A stretch of 64,000 bases of DNA from Bryum argenteum. Lineage: Eukaryota; Streptophyta; Bryopsida; Bryales; Bryaceae. Location of the stretch: assembly GCA_037043015.1 (NCBI GenBank), contig CM073323.1, forward strand, positions 12,025,758 through 12,089,757. The letters run 5' to 3'. This document shows, piece after piece, positions 1-10,714 of the stretch. Below the pieces are notes generated by a model. The model made no database searches and was not told where the DNA came from. It saw only the letters and a list, made by a program, of their open reading frames with translations. The stretch's first letter is position 1, and every line of letters starts with the position of its first letter. The position numbers and the translations under genes are program-made.

Positions 1-140
1 GTCGCTAAGGCGACCGCCGGTCCGGCCAAGGCGACCGCCGGTCTAGATGACGCGACCGCCGGTCCAGTCCTACGTGGCGCGGTCGCGAACCGTATTGCTG
101 AGCTGTACATGCCACGTGGCAGCCACGTAGGATGCAACGT
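1..140. repeat. GC-rich short tandem repeat at window edge
   Basis: A 14-18 bp unit with core GGCGACCGCCGGTC is repeated about three times in the first 62 bases. It is followed by an inverted pair CCTACGTGGC (about 70-80) and GCCACGTAGG (about 122-131). The block is far richer in G+C than the following 1.4 kb and ends abruptly near 140. It could be the end of a mobile element cut by the window edge. No coding potential is evident. Confidence 0.5.
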
Positions 141-900
141 GGATAGGGTAAATCCAGGGTAAAAAAAAGATTCTGTAGATTCTATTAGACATTCTTAGGC
201 TCAATGTCTGTCTGACATGTCGTGTCTGTCTGACGTCCGTCTGTGTCTAGCAAGACAACCCTGCACGTGATGGCATTTGTTGACGGTGGGTTGGGTGCTT
301 GTGTGATATATAGTACAGTTTTTGAATAGTATTCTCTTATATATAAGCTATGATTTAGAGATTTTTTGAAACTCTAGTGTAGAGTTTAACAATCATTCAT
401 TTTCTGATACCTAAAGGTGGCCACTACCTAGTGAAGGTTTGATTTTTTCTAATCAGTAAAGTTCAAGTTGGGACTTGAATATGTGGAATGTGGTGTGCTT
501 CCAAAAGAACCAATATACTAGCAACTCAATTTGCAGCCTAGGTGAATTTAGAAATAGACAAGATACTCCACATTCCATGTCGGTTGCTCTTAATGTGAAG
601 AGCTCGTTGGGGTTGTAGAACCAACGTGACCTTTTCCCTTTAGATCTTTTTGCGGAAACTCCACTTGTATTTCAACGACGAACATTATTTTCATTCATTA
701 TATCTTCCTATAAGGCATTGAAACATTTTGAGGAACGGGCGGATTTTTCTATTAAAAAATAATTAGCTAGTCCGATGGTTATGTGCTCAAATTCATTCAA
801 ATTTTCAAAATTGAAAATTTATTTTTAAATACATATTCTATGTTGCTTCTAATATATCGTAATTGTGATAAATCGTAATTTAGTTCCATATTAATACCAT
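141..900. other. AT-rich intergenic sequence, nothing recognised
   Basis: No open frame, RNA gene or inverted repeat was recognised. There is a short GTCTGTCTGAC-type direct repeat near 205-245. Confidence 0.4.
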
Positions 901-1480
901 CATTATTATGGCCATACTTACTGAAATGCAAATATTCGGAATTTTTGAAATTTTGGGCAGTGTAGATGAAGGCTCAACCTCTGGTATTGTGGGCTACAAT
1001 TTGGTGTAAGTGTATCACTACATATAAGTCATATGTAGTAAATCTTGCAAAGCCAAATTTCAAATTTTGAGTCATTGAGGACAACCTTTTCGTTGCGAGC
1101 CAAAATAAGGCAATTTAAATTAGTTTTATTTTTAAAAATTGACTATATGTTTACAATTGAATCACTACTCACATTCCTAAGTATCCTAAGTTGAAACTTT
1201 TTCCAATAACACAAGGACGTCCCCCAGAAATTTCAACAACAATTTTCACAATGCTCAAAAAACTTGGGAGACAAACTTGATTGTTATGATCTCCGAGGTG
1301 GTAAACAATAGACAGTCAGTTTTTGGAACAATAATCAAAAATAGTCCTAGGTACGAGATTTTCGAATAAAAATTTTAAAGAGGAAAAGAAAATTGGTTCT
1401 CACTCCCACAAGTACATAGAGATAGAAAATCAAAGTTTTAAGGTTTGAAGCTCCCAAAAACACACAGATTACACAATGTA
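900..1480. repeat. Diverged relative of the TTAA-flanked element at 32430-33007
   Basis: Long stretches match the interior of the 32430-33007 element in order and in the same orientation. Examples are the gcgagcc motif near 1096, aaaaaacttgggagacaaac near 1257 and the aagctcccaaaaa motif near 1449. The terminal CCCYTAA ends are not clear here, so I take this as an old, eroded copy. No coding function is seen. Confidence 0.6.
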
Positions 1481-1728
1481 ACATAAAGTGGACTACCTTA
1501 TGTAAGTGAAGTAATCCCTTCACTCCTCACCTTGGTAATAATCATGAGTGACAACTCCATTAATGAGAGTGAAAATCTTGTTTCATTTTTATATATACCC
1601 CAACTAAAAACCTAAGCCTTGAAGTAACCCTTGAAGTAGTCTACTGCATACTGATTGGAGAATGTAGATGAGTATCCATTATTTTTGTGATACAGTTGAA
1701 CAAAAGAAACCGGTATAGTGAACCGTAA

Positions 1729-2200
1729 GAGCATGCCCAATCAGCTCCCTGTAAAGCGCCCTCCAAACGTGCTGTAACGGGACTCACGCTGACGGAACAT
1801 GCGGTGCATTTCGAAATTGATGGGCTCCTAATCCAACCCACGTCCGTCAAACGTTCCACGCGATCCTCTTCCAGGGCTTCGCGGGGAGCCACGTCGAGCA
1901 CAAAAATGCTGCCACGGATGCAGTCGCTAGGTCTGGGAGGAACGAAACAGACACTGCTCCGTGTTTTCTTGCTGGCAAGTTTTTTTCCCGAATCAAATGT
2001 TGCCATCGTGGCATTGACTGCCGCTTCAGGGAGGAGCAAGCGCTCACAGCAAAGAGGAAAAAATTGCCGAGACCGGGAGAGTTATAGAGAGACACGGGAG
2101 ATTGGAGGGAGCCACGCAGTGCGCGTTGGAGCTTGCCGAGACTGCCGGGCCCGTGAGCTCCCGTTACAGGGAGCCGTTACCGTTTCGATTGGGCATGCTC
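1729..2200. mobile_element. 472-bp PIF/Harbinger-type MITE with TAA target duplication
   Basis: The ends are GAGCATGCCCAATC (1729-1742) and the inverse GATTGGGCATGCTC (2187-2200). They are flanked by TAA at 1726-1728 and 2201-2203. The other arm of the palindrome keeps the empty site (one TAA between gtgaaccc and gtacgcac, minus strand near 9150), which proves insertion and fixes the boundaries. A TWA target duplication is characteristic of PIF/Harbinger elements. Long open frames through the element are non-coding shadows of its GC-rich sequence. Confidence 0.85.
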
Positions 2201-3316
2201 TAAGTACGCACAGTACAGGTCTTCTTGAACCTTCATTACGAGACCGGGGACCAGCTTTCCTTCTGGAAGGAATTACAGTCAGGAACATTTCGTAGAGAAT
2301 GAACTCGGCCGTGATGAGACCTCGATGGGAATGAACCACTTGCAGAGGCGCCGAATTCGATGGGATTTGTTCGCATCCCTTACCTTCACAGTAATCTCCT
2401 CACTCAGATTACTTACGATTCTTGTATGTCGATTGTACGATCACTCATTGTTGTTACAAGGTTAGGCATCTTCTTACGTGTGATTCGCTTTGAACATGGG
2501 TTTGTCCGAGATACTCCAAAGGTATGAGGGGCTTGTCATACAGGAAATGGGTGGTTTGAAAGTTTTAGGGTTCGGGGTTTACGATGTACCTTCAATCACG
2601 AAAGTGCGTGGATTCATCTCAATTTTGTGATCTTTGCACATGATCTCAGTATGTTTTCGGGATTGCGGCTAATAAATGCCATTTCCGATGGGACTCTGGC
2701 CGAGCCTGAAAGGGAAACAAAAAGGCGTCGGGTTCTTTGGCATTACATGATCAAGAATCGTTATTTGAGGGACAGTATTGCAAGGAATGAGATAGGTTCA
2801 ATGCGATTTGAGTTTCGATTTGTAACCACAGTTCCGGTTTGTGTTGCGATTATCACCTCTTCAACAATGACGGTGCAAGATTGACAAATTACGAAAATTG
2901 CATGGGGTTATATGGAAGATCTTGTCAAGTGAGCAGTGAGAGGCACTAATTTGAAGACTCTACTTTTTCACTACGCTTTTGTCTGTCTTTGTTAAAGGAA
3001 GGACACCGAGAACATGTAACTATACTTGAACATCCGTGTTCTATGTGCAAATTCTATCTCGAAACTCACTGGATTTCGTTCTGTTTCGGAGTTGGACGAG
3101 TCCACCTTATGTTCAAAAGTAGATGAGAATGACTGGCATGTGTTGTGTGCAGATTTTGGTGGAATTCTATAATTTTGAAGACATTTTTCTAACATTTTGA
3201 CATTGGGTTTTGTGAGCAGCCCTCTCGGAGAGAGTGATAGTCTAATGATGCAAGTTCGACCAATCGTGGCATCTTCTGGTGTTTCAACTGCCGCTTTCTG
3301 TTTCGGTTCTTCGACA

Positions 3317-3341
3317 GCCTCATTAGCTCAGTTGGTTAGAG
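3317..3341 (+). pseudogene. tRNA-Ile remnant (5' 25 nt, box A only)
   Basis: This is the first 25 nt of a tRNA-Ile (acceptor 5' strand, D arm, box A tagctcagttgg). It is nearly identical to the start of the complete tRNA at 7972-8045 on the other strand. After nucleotide 25 the sequence changes directly to LINE-derived DNA, so anticodon, T arm and acceptor 3' strand are missing. It cannot make a tRNA. Confidence 0.8.
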
Positions 3342-6010
3342 AATATGGAGCGCACTTTTAATGTCTTGGATCTATTCTGTGAGGGCAGTGGAGCACGGAT
3401 GAACCTCACAAAAAGCACGGCCATATGGTGTTCCTCGAATGCGAGAATTTGGTGAGGACAGAGGCCTTAAGTGGCTTGTCCCTGGTGCTACGACACTAAA
3501 CCTTGGATTTCCTATTGGATTTTGCATGTCTCAACATGAGAAGAATGCAAAGGTCCTGATGCAAATACGGAGCAAGTTAGCGTGGTGGAGTAATAAGAAA
3601 CTATCCATGGCTGCTCGTATTCTCATTTCCAATCAGGTGATATTGGCCTCAATCTAGTACATAGCCAGCGGGGCCGACTTAGCTAAGACAATCCTTCACA
3701 AAGCTAGAGCCATGGTTCTTAATTTCATATGGGGAGGAGATGCAAAGATTAACTCTAGAGCAAGGAACCTCAATTCCGTTAATTTGGCAATATTCTGGTA
3801 AAATGGCACGATTTAAGGTGGAAAAAATGAAAAAAACAACACTCGTTTTTGTCATTTTTTGACATAATAGAGCAAATTTTTCTGAGCGGCCGCTCAAAAC
3901 CAGAGATATTTCTGAGCGGCCGTTGAGAAAAAACCGCCCTTCGACAGAATTTGAAGGTCAAAATTCATCAAATAGTGTGATATTATGGAGTTTTTGATGA
4001 TATTACAGAAATTTGTTGATATAATGGAAGATGTGGGTGATATAAAAAAACGTGCCATTTTGCAAGCATAAATCTTTGAGATTTTGAGTTCAAAGTATGC
4101 CGGTAAAATGGCACGTTTCAGAAACGCGACCAAATTGGCACAACATGGCTTTGGCAATATGGCACAAGGAATTGTGCCATTTTCACGGAATTGAGGTTAA
4201 GGGGTGCGTTGGGACTCAACCGTACTTCCGACGGCACACGACGGCATTAAAATCTTTGATCCATATGCCCAGGCTTCTGCATTACTTGCTAAGCTACTTT
4301 CGAGGGGGTTGGAGCCTGGCCCTGAGTCATGGAAAGTATTACTCCAGTACCAAGTCAATCAGATTCAGTACAAGAATAAGGGGAGTTGGGGCTCGAGCGC
4401 GGGGTGGCTCCTCACAGGTACCAGTATTTGCGATCAGGGTAGTGTCCTCTGGCGTGGTATTTGGTCATCTTGGCTCGAGGTCCGCCCCGACATTGAGCGC
4501 GCGCTGCCAACGAATACAGAGGAGGCTCACAGGCAAGCTATATTTTTGAATCCGTTTATTACGAACACGGATCTTATTGCTTGGGGGGCGGAGGAGGACC
4601 CTAAGGCAGGCATATTTCGTAGATGGTCAATGAAGGGGATATTTAAGCTTCAGCATTTGTGGAACATCGATACCAACAATTGGATCGATGTACAAGAGCT
4701 TTCACAATAACTAGGTCGCGTAATATAGAGTCTATTCACCGTAAATTAATAGACTCGGTTCCATGGTGTATGACACATCGTTACGTTCCCACAATTGGGG
4801 AATGGTTCACGTCCATGGTACCTCTTCATTCTCTCCCAGACGAATTCTATCATGTTCTAAAGATTTTCAATGAGGGGGAATTGGCGGTTCGTATCTACCA
4901 CAGGATTGACGGCACAGAGAAGCTCAAGCTTGTTTCTGGTGAGGCTTTAGTTTGCCCTTCTACGGAGTGGTTAACGAGGGCTCGATCCATTATTTGGAAT
5001 CCTTCAAAGGATTTCTCCACTTTCAATCCAAAGGAGACTGTAGACGACCAGTCGGAAATCTATGTCATTCAAAGTGGACGTATCATTGACTTGGATTTGG
5101 ACTTGAAGGAGTGGCACTCGCCAAAAATTGGACAGATTAAAGCAAGGAATTTTTTCAACTACCCTACAAAGAGGAGATATCGCATCATCAATACAAGGCA
5201 AGGAAAAACCCCTCCCTTCACTTCTACACTTTTGCACAAAGGTTACACCTTGAGACAACGCAACAGATTCTACAAAGCTCTGTGGCACCCTTTGATTCCT
5301 AAGAAGATTTCTACAATGATCTGGCTCACTTGTCAGGGGGGTCTCCCTCTTGCTGCTTGGCGCATGAGGCTAAATCATCCAGGAGAATGAAATTTATGCT
5401 CTCAAGGGGCATTGGAAACTCCAGAACACACCTTTTTTTCATGTCCTTCGGTTTCAGGAGTATGGGAGAAAGTTCGCACAATGAGGGAGCTTGCGAAGCT
5501 TCCAACTCGCATCGATAGTTGGTGGGCAGCACTTACGGGAATTTATGACCCTCCAGGTGGCGTCGGACATTCAACCCCCCCTCCAGCTTTGGCTACTCAT
5601 GTCTCTCTAGGCGGCCTAGCCCACTCTCATACTCCCAGGAGTACGACTATTCCAGCCTTCATAGGAGCGCATGTCCCGCCTCAAATGCTTGATGAGACAC
5701 CATGGGAAGTTCTCCGATGTTGTCTTATTTGGTTCCTTTGGTGCGAAAAGGTTGCTTTCGATCTGCGGGATGGAGAATTTCACAGTAGAGTAGCTCTTTT
5801 CCGTGCCTGGCAGACTACCGTATAGGCGGGCATGGGTGCTTGGATGGACTTGACAAAATTCAGCAGCAAGGAGAAATCAGCGCAACAAATGCTGAGAGAG
5901 AAGCTTTTCTTCAAACTTGGTCTCGTGGTAATCTCTTTAATTTGTTCCATTGAGAAGGGATTACATTGGAATTTAGCCCCGCATCGAGACTTCCTACCTT
6001 GAGATCTTGC
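3342..6010 (+). pseudogene. LINE (non-LTR retrotransposon) ORF2 3' part, degenerate
   Basis: This was once the C-terminal half of a LINE polyprotein (reverse transcriptase thumb region, connector, zinc-binding RVT domain). Plus-strand translation gives recognisable blocks: CEGSGARMNLTKS (about 3380), KKLSMAARILISNQVILASI (to 3654), VLNFIWGGDAK (about 3720), GSWGSSAGWLLTGTSICDQG (about 4380), then a frame change near 4700. The next block, 4700-5390, ends in the zf-RVT region (FYKALWHPLIPKKISTMIW), and a third frame holds TPEHTFFSCPSVSGVWEKV (about 5415). At least two frameshifts, in-frame stops (e.g. 3655) and the insert at 3766-4198 show it is dead. The N-terminal endonuclease and catalytic RT core are absent. 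Confidence 0.85.
3766..4198. mobile_element. About 433-bp TIR element (MITE-like) inserted in the LINE
   Basis: The inverted ends are AACCTCAATTCCGT (3766-3779) and ACGGAATTGAGGTT (4185-4198). LINE sequence reads caagg on the left and aaggggtgcg on the right, whereas the homologous right-arm LINE copy runs uninterrupted (ctaagggtg, minus strand near 7360). A short AAGG duplication is possible but not certain. The interior repeats aaaatggcac-like words near both ends. It contains no coding sequence and I cannot assign a superfamily. Confidence 0.65.
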
Positions 6011-6760
6011 TAATAGGTACAAGCAATTCAGGTCGGGTCTTACACAACCTCGACCTCCTGATATTGAAGAGGACAACACTGGGATCATCTCGTCTCCATT
6101 GCGTAGCCGTCATGCGGTTGACCAATCCCATTCCCAACGACTTAATGTTGTTGAAGAATGTATCGATGGCTTTCTGGAGAGGGTCCTTCGCGAGCTTGAA
6201 GAAGAAGTCGATAAGGAGCTGGAGAACGAACAGTCGACCTCAAGAATGCAAAGCGTGCAAAACGCTCATGCTCCCTCTCTAGCAACTCTTCGTCTCCGAG
6301 ACAAAGATTCATTGGTGCACAACTTACCAGAAGACTTACAGGATCCAGAGGAGTTACGTATCCAAGCCAACTTTTGGTCCTCACTTTCTACAGGGCGCGG
6401 GGCTTCTTCGCCTCCACTAAGTGTTGGCCGCCTCAACGCATCGCCCCAAGTTCAAACGACTCTTATGAGTTCGGCTTCTTTGGAGTTGCAGGTGGAGCGT
6501 ACTACGAATCGGCAATCAAGATCTCCCTCAATAGATTGTAGGAGGTTTGAAAGATCATCGATACATATGTCAACAACATTAACCTGCTAAGAATGAGACT
6601 GGTCAAGTGCATGAGGGCTACAAAGTAGAGAGGAGATACTTCGAGAGAGGTGTAAAAGGGTCTGAATGTTGTTTTCTTTGAAAGCAGGAGATCAGGGTTG
6701 TGTAAGACCCGACCAAAATTGCTTATACCTGTCAGCAAGATCTCGTGGTAGGAAGTCTTG
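6010..6760. repeat. Axis of the palindrome: LINE 3' tails meeting tail to tail
   Basis: Plus-strand sequence from 6010 (tacaagcaattcaggtcggg) to about 6590 reappears on the minus strand from about 6745 back to 6500. A plus-strand open stretch 6099-6590 with a Glu-rich segment is probably the LINE's extreme C-terminus or 3' UTR, not a gene, because its inverted copy is full of substitutions and stops. Confidence 0.6.
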
Positions 6761-7530
6761 ATGCGGGGCTAAATTCCAATGTAATCTTTTCTCGATGGAA
6801 CAAAAGAGGTCACCATGAGACCAGGTTTTGAGAAAATTTTACGCGACCTGGTTATCCTGAAAAGCTCTTGTACATCGAACCAACTGTTGCTATCCAGGTT
6901 CCACAAATGCTGAAGCTTAAATATCCCATTCATCGACCATCTGCGAAATATGTCTGCCTTAGGGTCCTCCTCTGCCCCCCAGGCAGTAAAATCCGTGTTT
7001 GTGAGAAACGAATTCAAGAATATAGCTTATCTGTGAGCATCCTTTGTATTCATTAGCAGCGCGCACCCAATGTCGAGGCGGACCTCGAGCCATGATGACC
7101 AAATTCCACACCAAAGAACGCTACCTTGATCACAAATACTGGTACGTGCGAGGAGCCACTCCACGCTGAGGCCCCAACTCCCCTTATTCTTGTTACAAAA
7201 ATTGTCCGGCGTTGGAGTAAAAATTCCATGGCTCAAGGCTAGGCTCCAATCCCCTTGAAAGTAGTTTAGCAAGTAAGACAGAAGCCAGGGCGTATGGGTC
7301 AAAGATTTTAATACCACCGTGCGCCGTGGAAAGGGCGTATGGATCAAAGATTTTAATCACCCTTAGTCTGAAGTTAATCTTCACATCTCCTCTCCATATG
7401 AAATTACAAACCAGATAGAGGCCAATATGACTTGATTGGAGACAAGAATACGAGCAGCCATAAATAATTTCTTATTACTCCACATAGCCACCTTGCTCCA
7501 CATTTGCAACAGGACCTTGGCATTCTTCTC
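6760..7530 (-). pseudogene. Inverted second copy of the LINE fragment, internally deleted
   Basis: The minus strand repeats the left-arm LINE. It has blocks like SNKKLFMAARILVSNQVILASI (about 7440-7500), GGIKIFDPYALASVLLAKLL (about 7250-7320), TARTSICDQGSVLWCGIWSS-type sequence (about 7090-7160) and WGAEEDPKADIFRRWSMNG (about 6920-6985). After DVQELFRITRSRK it jumps straight to sequence equivalent to left-arm position about 5905, so about 1.2 kb is deleted. Stops and frameshifts make it non-functional. Confidence 0.8.
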
Positions 7531-7559
7531 ATGTTGGGACATGGGAAATCCAATTCATC

Positions 7560-7680
7560 AAAGGAACGAAGGAGAATATTAAGCGCAGTTAGCGCACGTG
7601 TAAAGTCTTGGACCTTTTCTGTGAGGGCAGTGGAGCACAGACGAAACTTGCAAAGACTCGAGAACAAAGCCACATTCTTT
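7560..7680 (+). repeat. Small re-inverted LINE piece
   Basis: The plus-strand sequence gtcttggaccttttctgtga and its continuation gggcagtggagcac match left-arm LINE sequence at 3373-3400 in the same orientation, although the surrounding right-arm LINE is on the minus strand. This indicates a further local inversion within the right arm. Confidence 0.6.
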
Positions 7681-7755
7681 CACCACTACAGAAATTTCTC
7701 ATCACAAAATACTACCCCTACCACATTCCTGCACACATTCTTCTCACCACTACAG

Positions 7756-7875
7756 AAACTCCTCACCGTAGGTTCTGTCACTCGTACATTGAGGAGCTCC
7801 TTTGACACGTATGCTAAACTCCTCACCGTAGGTTCTGTCACTCGTACATTGAGGAGCTCCTTTGACACGTATGCT
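7756..7875 (+). repeat. Perfect 60-bp tandem duplication
   Basis: Bases 7756-7815 and 7816-7875 are identical 60-bp units starting aaactcctcaccgtaggttc and ending cacgtatgct. A shorter related start (cactacagaaact) lies just upstream. The identical copies imply a recent duplication. The left arm has no counterpart. Confidence 0.9.
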
Positions 7876-7971
7876 CCCGCTGCTCCATAAAAGCTTGAAC
7901 GTCGCTGAGACCTTCACCACCACAACCTGGGCGAACCAAAACTCAAAGATTGATTATCCGCATGTCTTCAT

Positions 7972-8045
7972 TGCCCCATACAGGTTTCGAATCTGTGACC
8001 TTCGCGTTATTAGCACGACGCTCTAACCAACTGAGCTAGTGAGGC
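7972..8045 (-). tRNA. tRNA-Ile (anticodon AAT), slightly diverged
   Basis: Read on the minus strand the sequence starts GCCTCACTAGCTCAGTTGG and contains the typical plant tRNA-Ile(AAU) anticodon arm CGTGCTAATAACGCG, then TTCGAAA as T loop and a 3' end ATGGGGC plus discriminator A. Length is 74 nt with no intron. The acceptor stem pairs at six of seven positions (one G-U, one C-A mismatch at 7-66), and the T stem has an A-C mismatch at 53-61. Box A is intact, and box B is altered from GGTTCGA to GATTCGA. Delivery of isoleucine for AUU codons is expected if expressed. The mismatches, and its position inside a duplicated, LINE-rich repeat, leave open that it is a pseudogene. Confidence 0.75.
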
Positions 8046-9282
8046 TGTCAAAGAACCGAGACAGAAAGCGGCAGTTGAAACACCAGAAGATGCCACGATT
8101 GGTCGAACTTGCATCATTAGACTATTACTCTCTCCGAGAGGGCTGCTCACAAAACCCAATGTCAAAATGTTAGAAAAATGTCTTCAAAATTATAGAATTC
8201 CACCAAAATCTGCACACAACACATGCCAGTCATTCTCATCTACTTTTGAACATAAGGTGGACTCGTCCAACTCCGAAACAGAACGAAATCCAGTGAGTTT
8301 CGAGATAGAATTTGCACATAGAACACAGATGTTCAGTATAGTTACATGTTCTCGGTGTCCTTCCTTTAACAGCACAGACAAAAGCGTAGTGAAAAAGTAG
8401 AGTCTTCAAATTAGTGCCTCTCACTGTTCACTTGACAAGATCTTCCATATAACCCCATGCAGCCCCTGTAATTTGTCAATCTTGCACCGTACTGTTGAAG
8501 AGGTGATAACTGCAACACAAACTGGAACCTGTGGTTACAAACTGGAAACTCAAATCTGCATTGAACCTATCTCATTCCTTGCAATACCTGTCCCTCAAAT
8601 AACAGTTGCTGATCATGTAATGCCAAAGAACCTGACGCCTTTTTGTTTCCCTTTCAGGCTCCAGCCAGAGTCCTGTCGGAAATGGCATTTATTAGCTGCA
8701 ATCCTGAAAACATACAGATCATGTGCAGCATCACAAAATTGAGATGAATCCACGCACTTTCAGATTCGAAGGTACATCGTAAACCCTGAACCCTAAAACT
8801 TTCAAACCACCCATTTCCCTGTATGACAAGCCCCTCATACCTTTGGAGTATCTCAGACAAACCCATGTTCAAAGCGAATCACACGTAAGAAGATGCCTAA
8901 CCTTGTAACAACAATGAGTGATCGTACAATCGACATACAAGAATCGTAAGTAACTGCGAGTGAGGAGATTACCTGTGAAGGTAAGGGATGCGAACAAATC
9001 CCATCGAATTCGGCGCCTCTGCAAGTGGTTCATTCCCATCGAGGTCTCATCACGGCCGAGTTCATTCTCTACGAAATGTTCCTGACTGTAATTCCTTCCA
9101 GAAGGAAAGCTGGTCCCCGGTCTCGTAATGAAGACTTGTATTGTGCGTACTTAGGGTTCACTATACCGGTTTCCTTGGTTCAACTGTATCACAAAAATAA
9201 TGGAGTATCACTTATCTATATTCTACAATCAGTATACGGTAGACTACTTGAAGGGTTACTTCAAGGTTTAGGTTTTTATGTG

Positions 9283-10714
9283 AAGGCATTTCAATGTTAT
9301 TGTTTTGATGGTTGATACACATGATGTGTATTGCAAGTGGTTCAACCCTCGGCTTGAGTTTGGAGGGGTTGTTGGTATTTCATAAGTGATGGAGTTTGAT
9401 GTAAAGTGGGCTATTACATGATGGATAAGGCCCGTCGTATGGAATGGGTTTTCTACGAGTTTGTATTTGGGATTTTGTATTTGGGATTACTAATGTGGTG
9501 ATGGCGTTGGGGTCGATTTTGGCAGCTAGTTGGCCCTTTAGATTGCTTCTTGGGCTGCTTCCTTGTTATGTGGATGAGAGTAGCTAATGTTCTTCCGTTT
9601 GTATTGGAAGGCAATACTACATGAACCAAAGATTTTGTCTGTTGCAAAAGGGAGTAAAATTACGAGATTTGTGTAGAGGATGTTGTTGGCAATGAGAAGT
9701 ATGAGTGGGAGATATTAAAGGCGGTAGCAATATGTTCAAGAATGTTAGGGGGTAGGCTATGGTTGGTAGTTTTTCTGTAGGCTGTTTTGGCCGTTCAAAT
9801 CTTATATCTCTCATATAGTCACATTACTTCTTTTTCAAATAATTGTGTTTGTCGCACTACGCCATGTGAATCGTATCTAGCTTTGTTATATTGTTACCAT
9901 AGCCATTTTAGTCTGGTACGTAGTAGCTATAGTTGTAAGGTAGCGCTAGTATCTTTGTATAGGTAAGTATTTTCATTGTTTATTTGTATGGTATCTTGCT
10001 TAGGGAGAATATCTTTTTCCAGTTTACTTTTTTTGATGTATAATTGTGTGAGTGTAGTAGATGTGAGTGGGGAATGAATCAAGTGTCTTTGTTTAGTTTG
10101 TGAGTGGAATGTGTGTTGATGATATTTTTTAAGTGTTTATGTTGTAGTTTAGTGTCGTATTCTGTTAGAAGTTTAATGTTGTGTGAGATAACAGTTAAGT
10201 GGTTGAGAGGGAAGAGTTCTCATTGTGAGAGCCATTTGTGACATGTGATATTCTTACAATGCCATTGGCAAGTATGTATTGTAATTTTTTGTTATTTTGT
10301 ACTTCTCTTTTCTAGTAATTGTTTTGTGATTTATTGTTATGTTTATGGGAAATCTTAGTGGGTTGTTCTTTATGTGTACGGATGGATAGAGGTGGGGGTT
10401 TTGATGTAGGTTTGTAGGTTGGGGTGGGTTATTTGACGTTCTTGGTAGTACATCGTGATTGTCAAATATATATATATATATTCTTTTGGGTGTACGGACA
10501 GGTAGGTGTTGGGTGCATGCACTTGGGCAGTTTGACATGCACCTTGGGTGGCAAAAGAATTGTTGTGCTCTTTCTAGCGCACTTTTTTCTAGCGAGGTTG
10601 GTTTTTTGTAATAGGTTGTGAATTTTTTTGATGACACAAGGGTTGTTTCGTTGAAGAAAGAGATGTGTTTTATCGTATGTATGTTGTATATTAAAAGTTT
10701 GTGTAATAATTTGT
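9283..10714 (-). mobile_element. Strand-skewed (T+G on +) region, possible inverted 5' part of a LINE
   Basis: The plus strand is strongly T/G-rich and C-poor up to about 10714, and at that point flips to A/C-rich, coinciding with the start of reverse-transcriptase homology. Minus-strand frames give long A/C-coded stretches (e.g. 10254-10751) without a recognisable domain. A LINE whose 5' part was inverted during twin priming would give this arrangement. That is an inference, as I could not identify conserved RT or endonuclease blocks in it. Confidence 0.35.

Larger units (their letters stand above)
1606..9277. repeat. 7.7-kb imperfect inverted repeat (palindrome) of a tRNA/LINE segment
   Basis: The left arm runs from about 1606 to 6590. 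The right arm, reading back from about 9277 to 6590, carries the same sequence inverted. Matching landmarks are the outer flank (1606-1720 with 9160-9277), the segment 2203-3316 with 8046-9150, the tRNA-Ile start (3317-3341 with 8021-8045), and LINE sequence (3400-4720 with 6830-7520, 5905-6590 with 6500-6790). The arms differ by a 472-bp MITE (1729-2200) and a roughly 430-bp TIR insert (3766-4198), both only on the left. About 1.2 kb of LINE sequence (4720-5905) is missing on the right. Divergence is moderate, so the structure is not a recent assembly artefact. Confidence 0.8.

Noticed and set aside
1804..2339. Overlapping 130-163 codon frames on both strands
   Set aside because: They lie wholly or mostly within the 472-bp MITE. 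The frames are by-products of its GC-rich sequence and absent from the empty site.
3439..3657. 72-codon frame treated as a possible gene
   Set aside because: It is one block of the degenerate LINE reverse-transcriptase C-terminus and stops within the conserved region.
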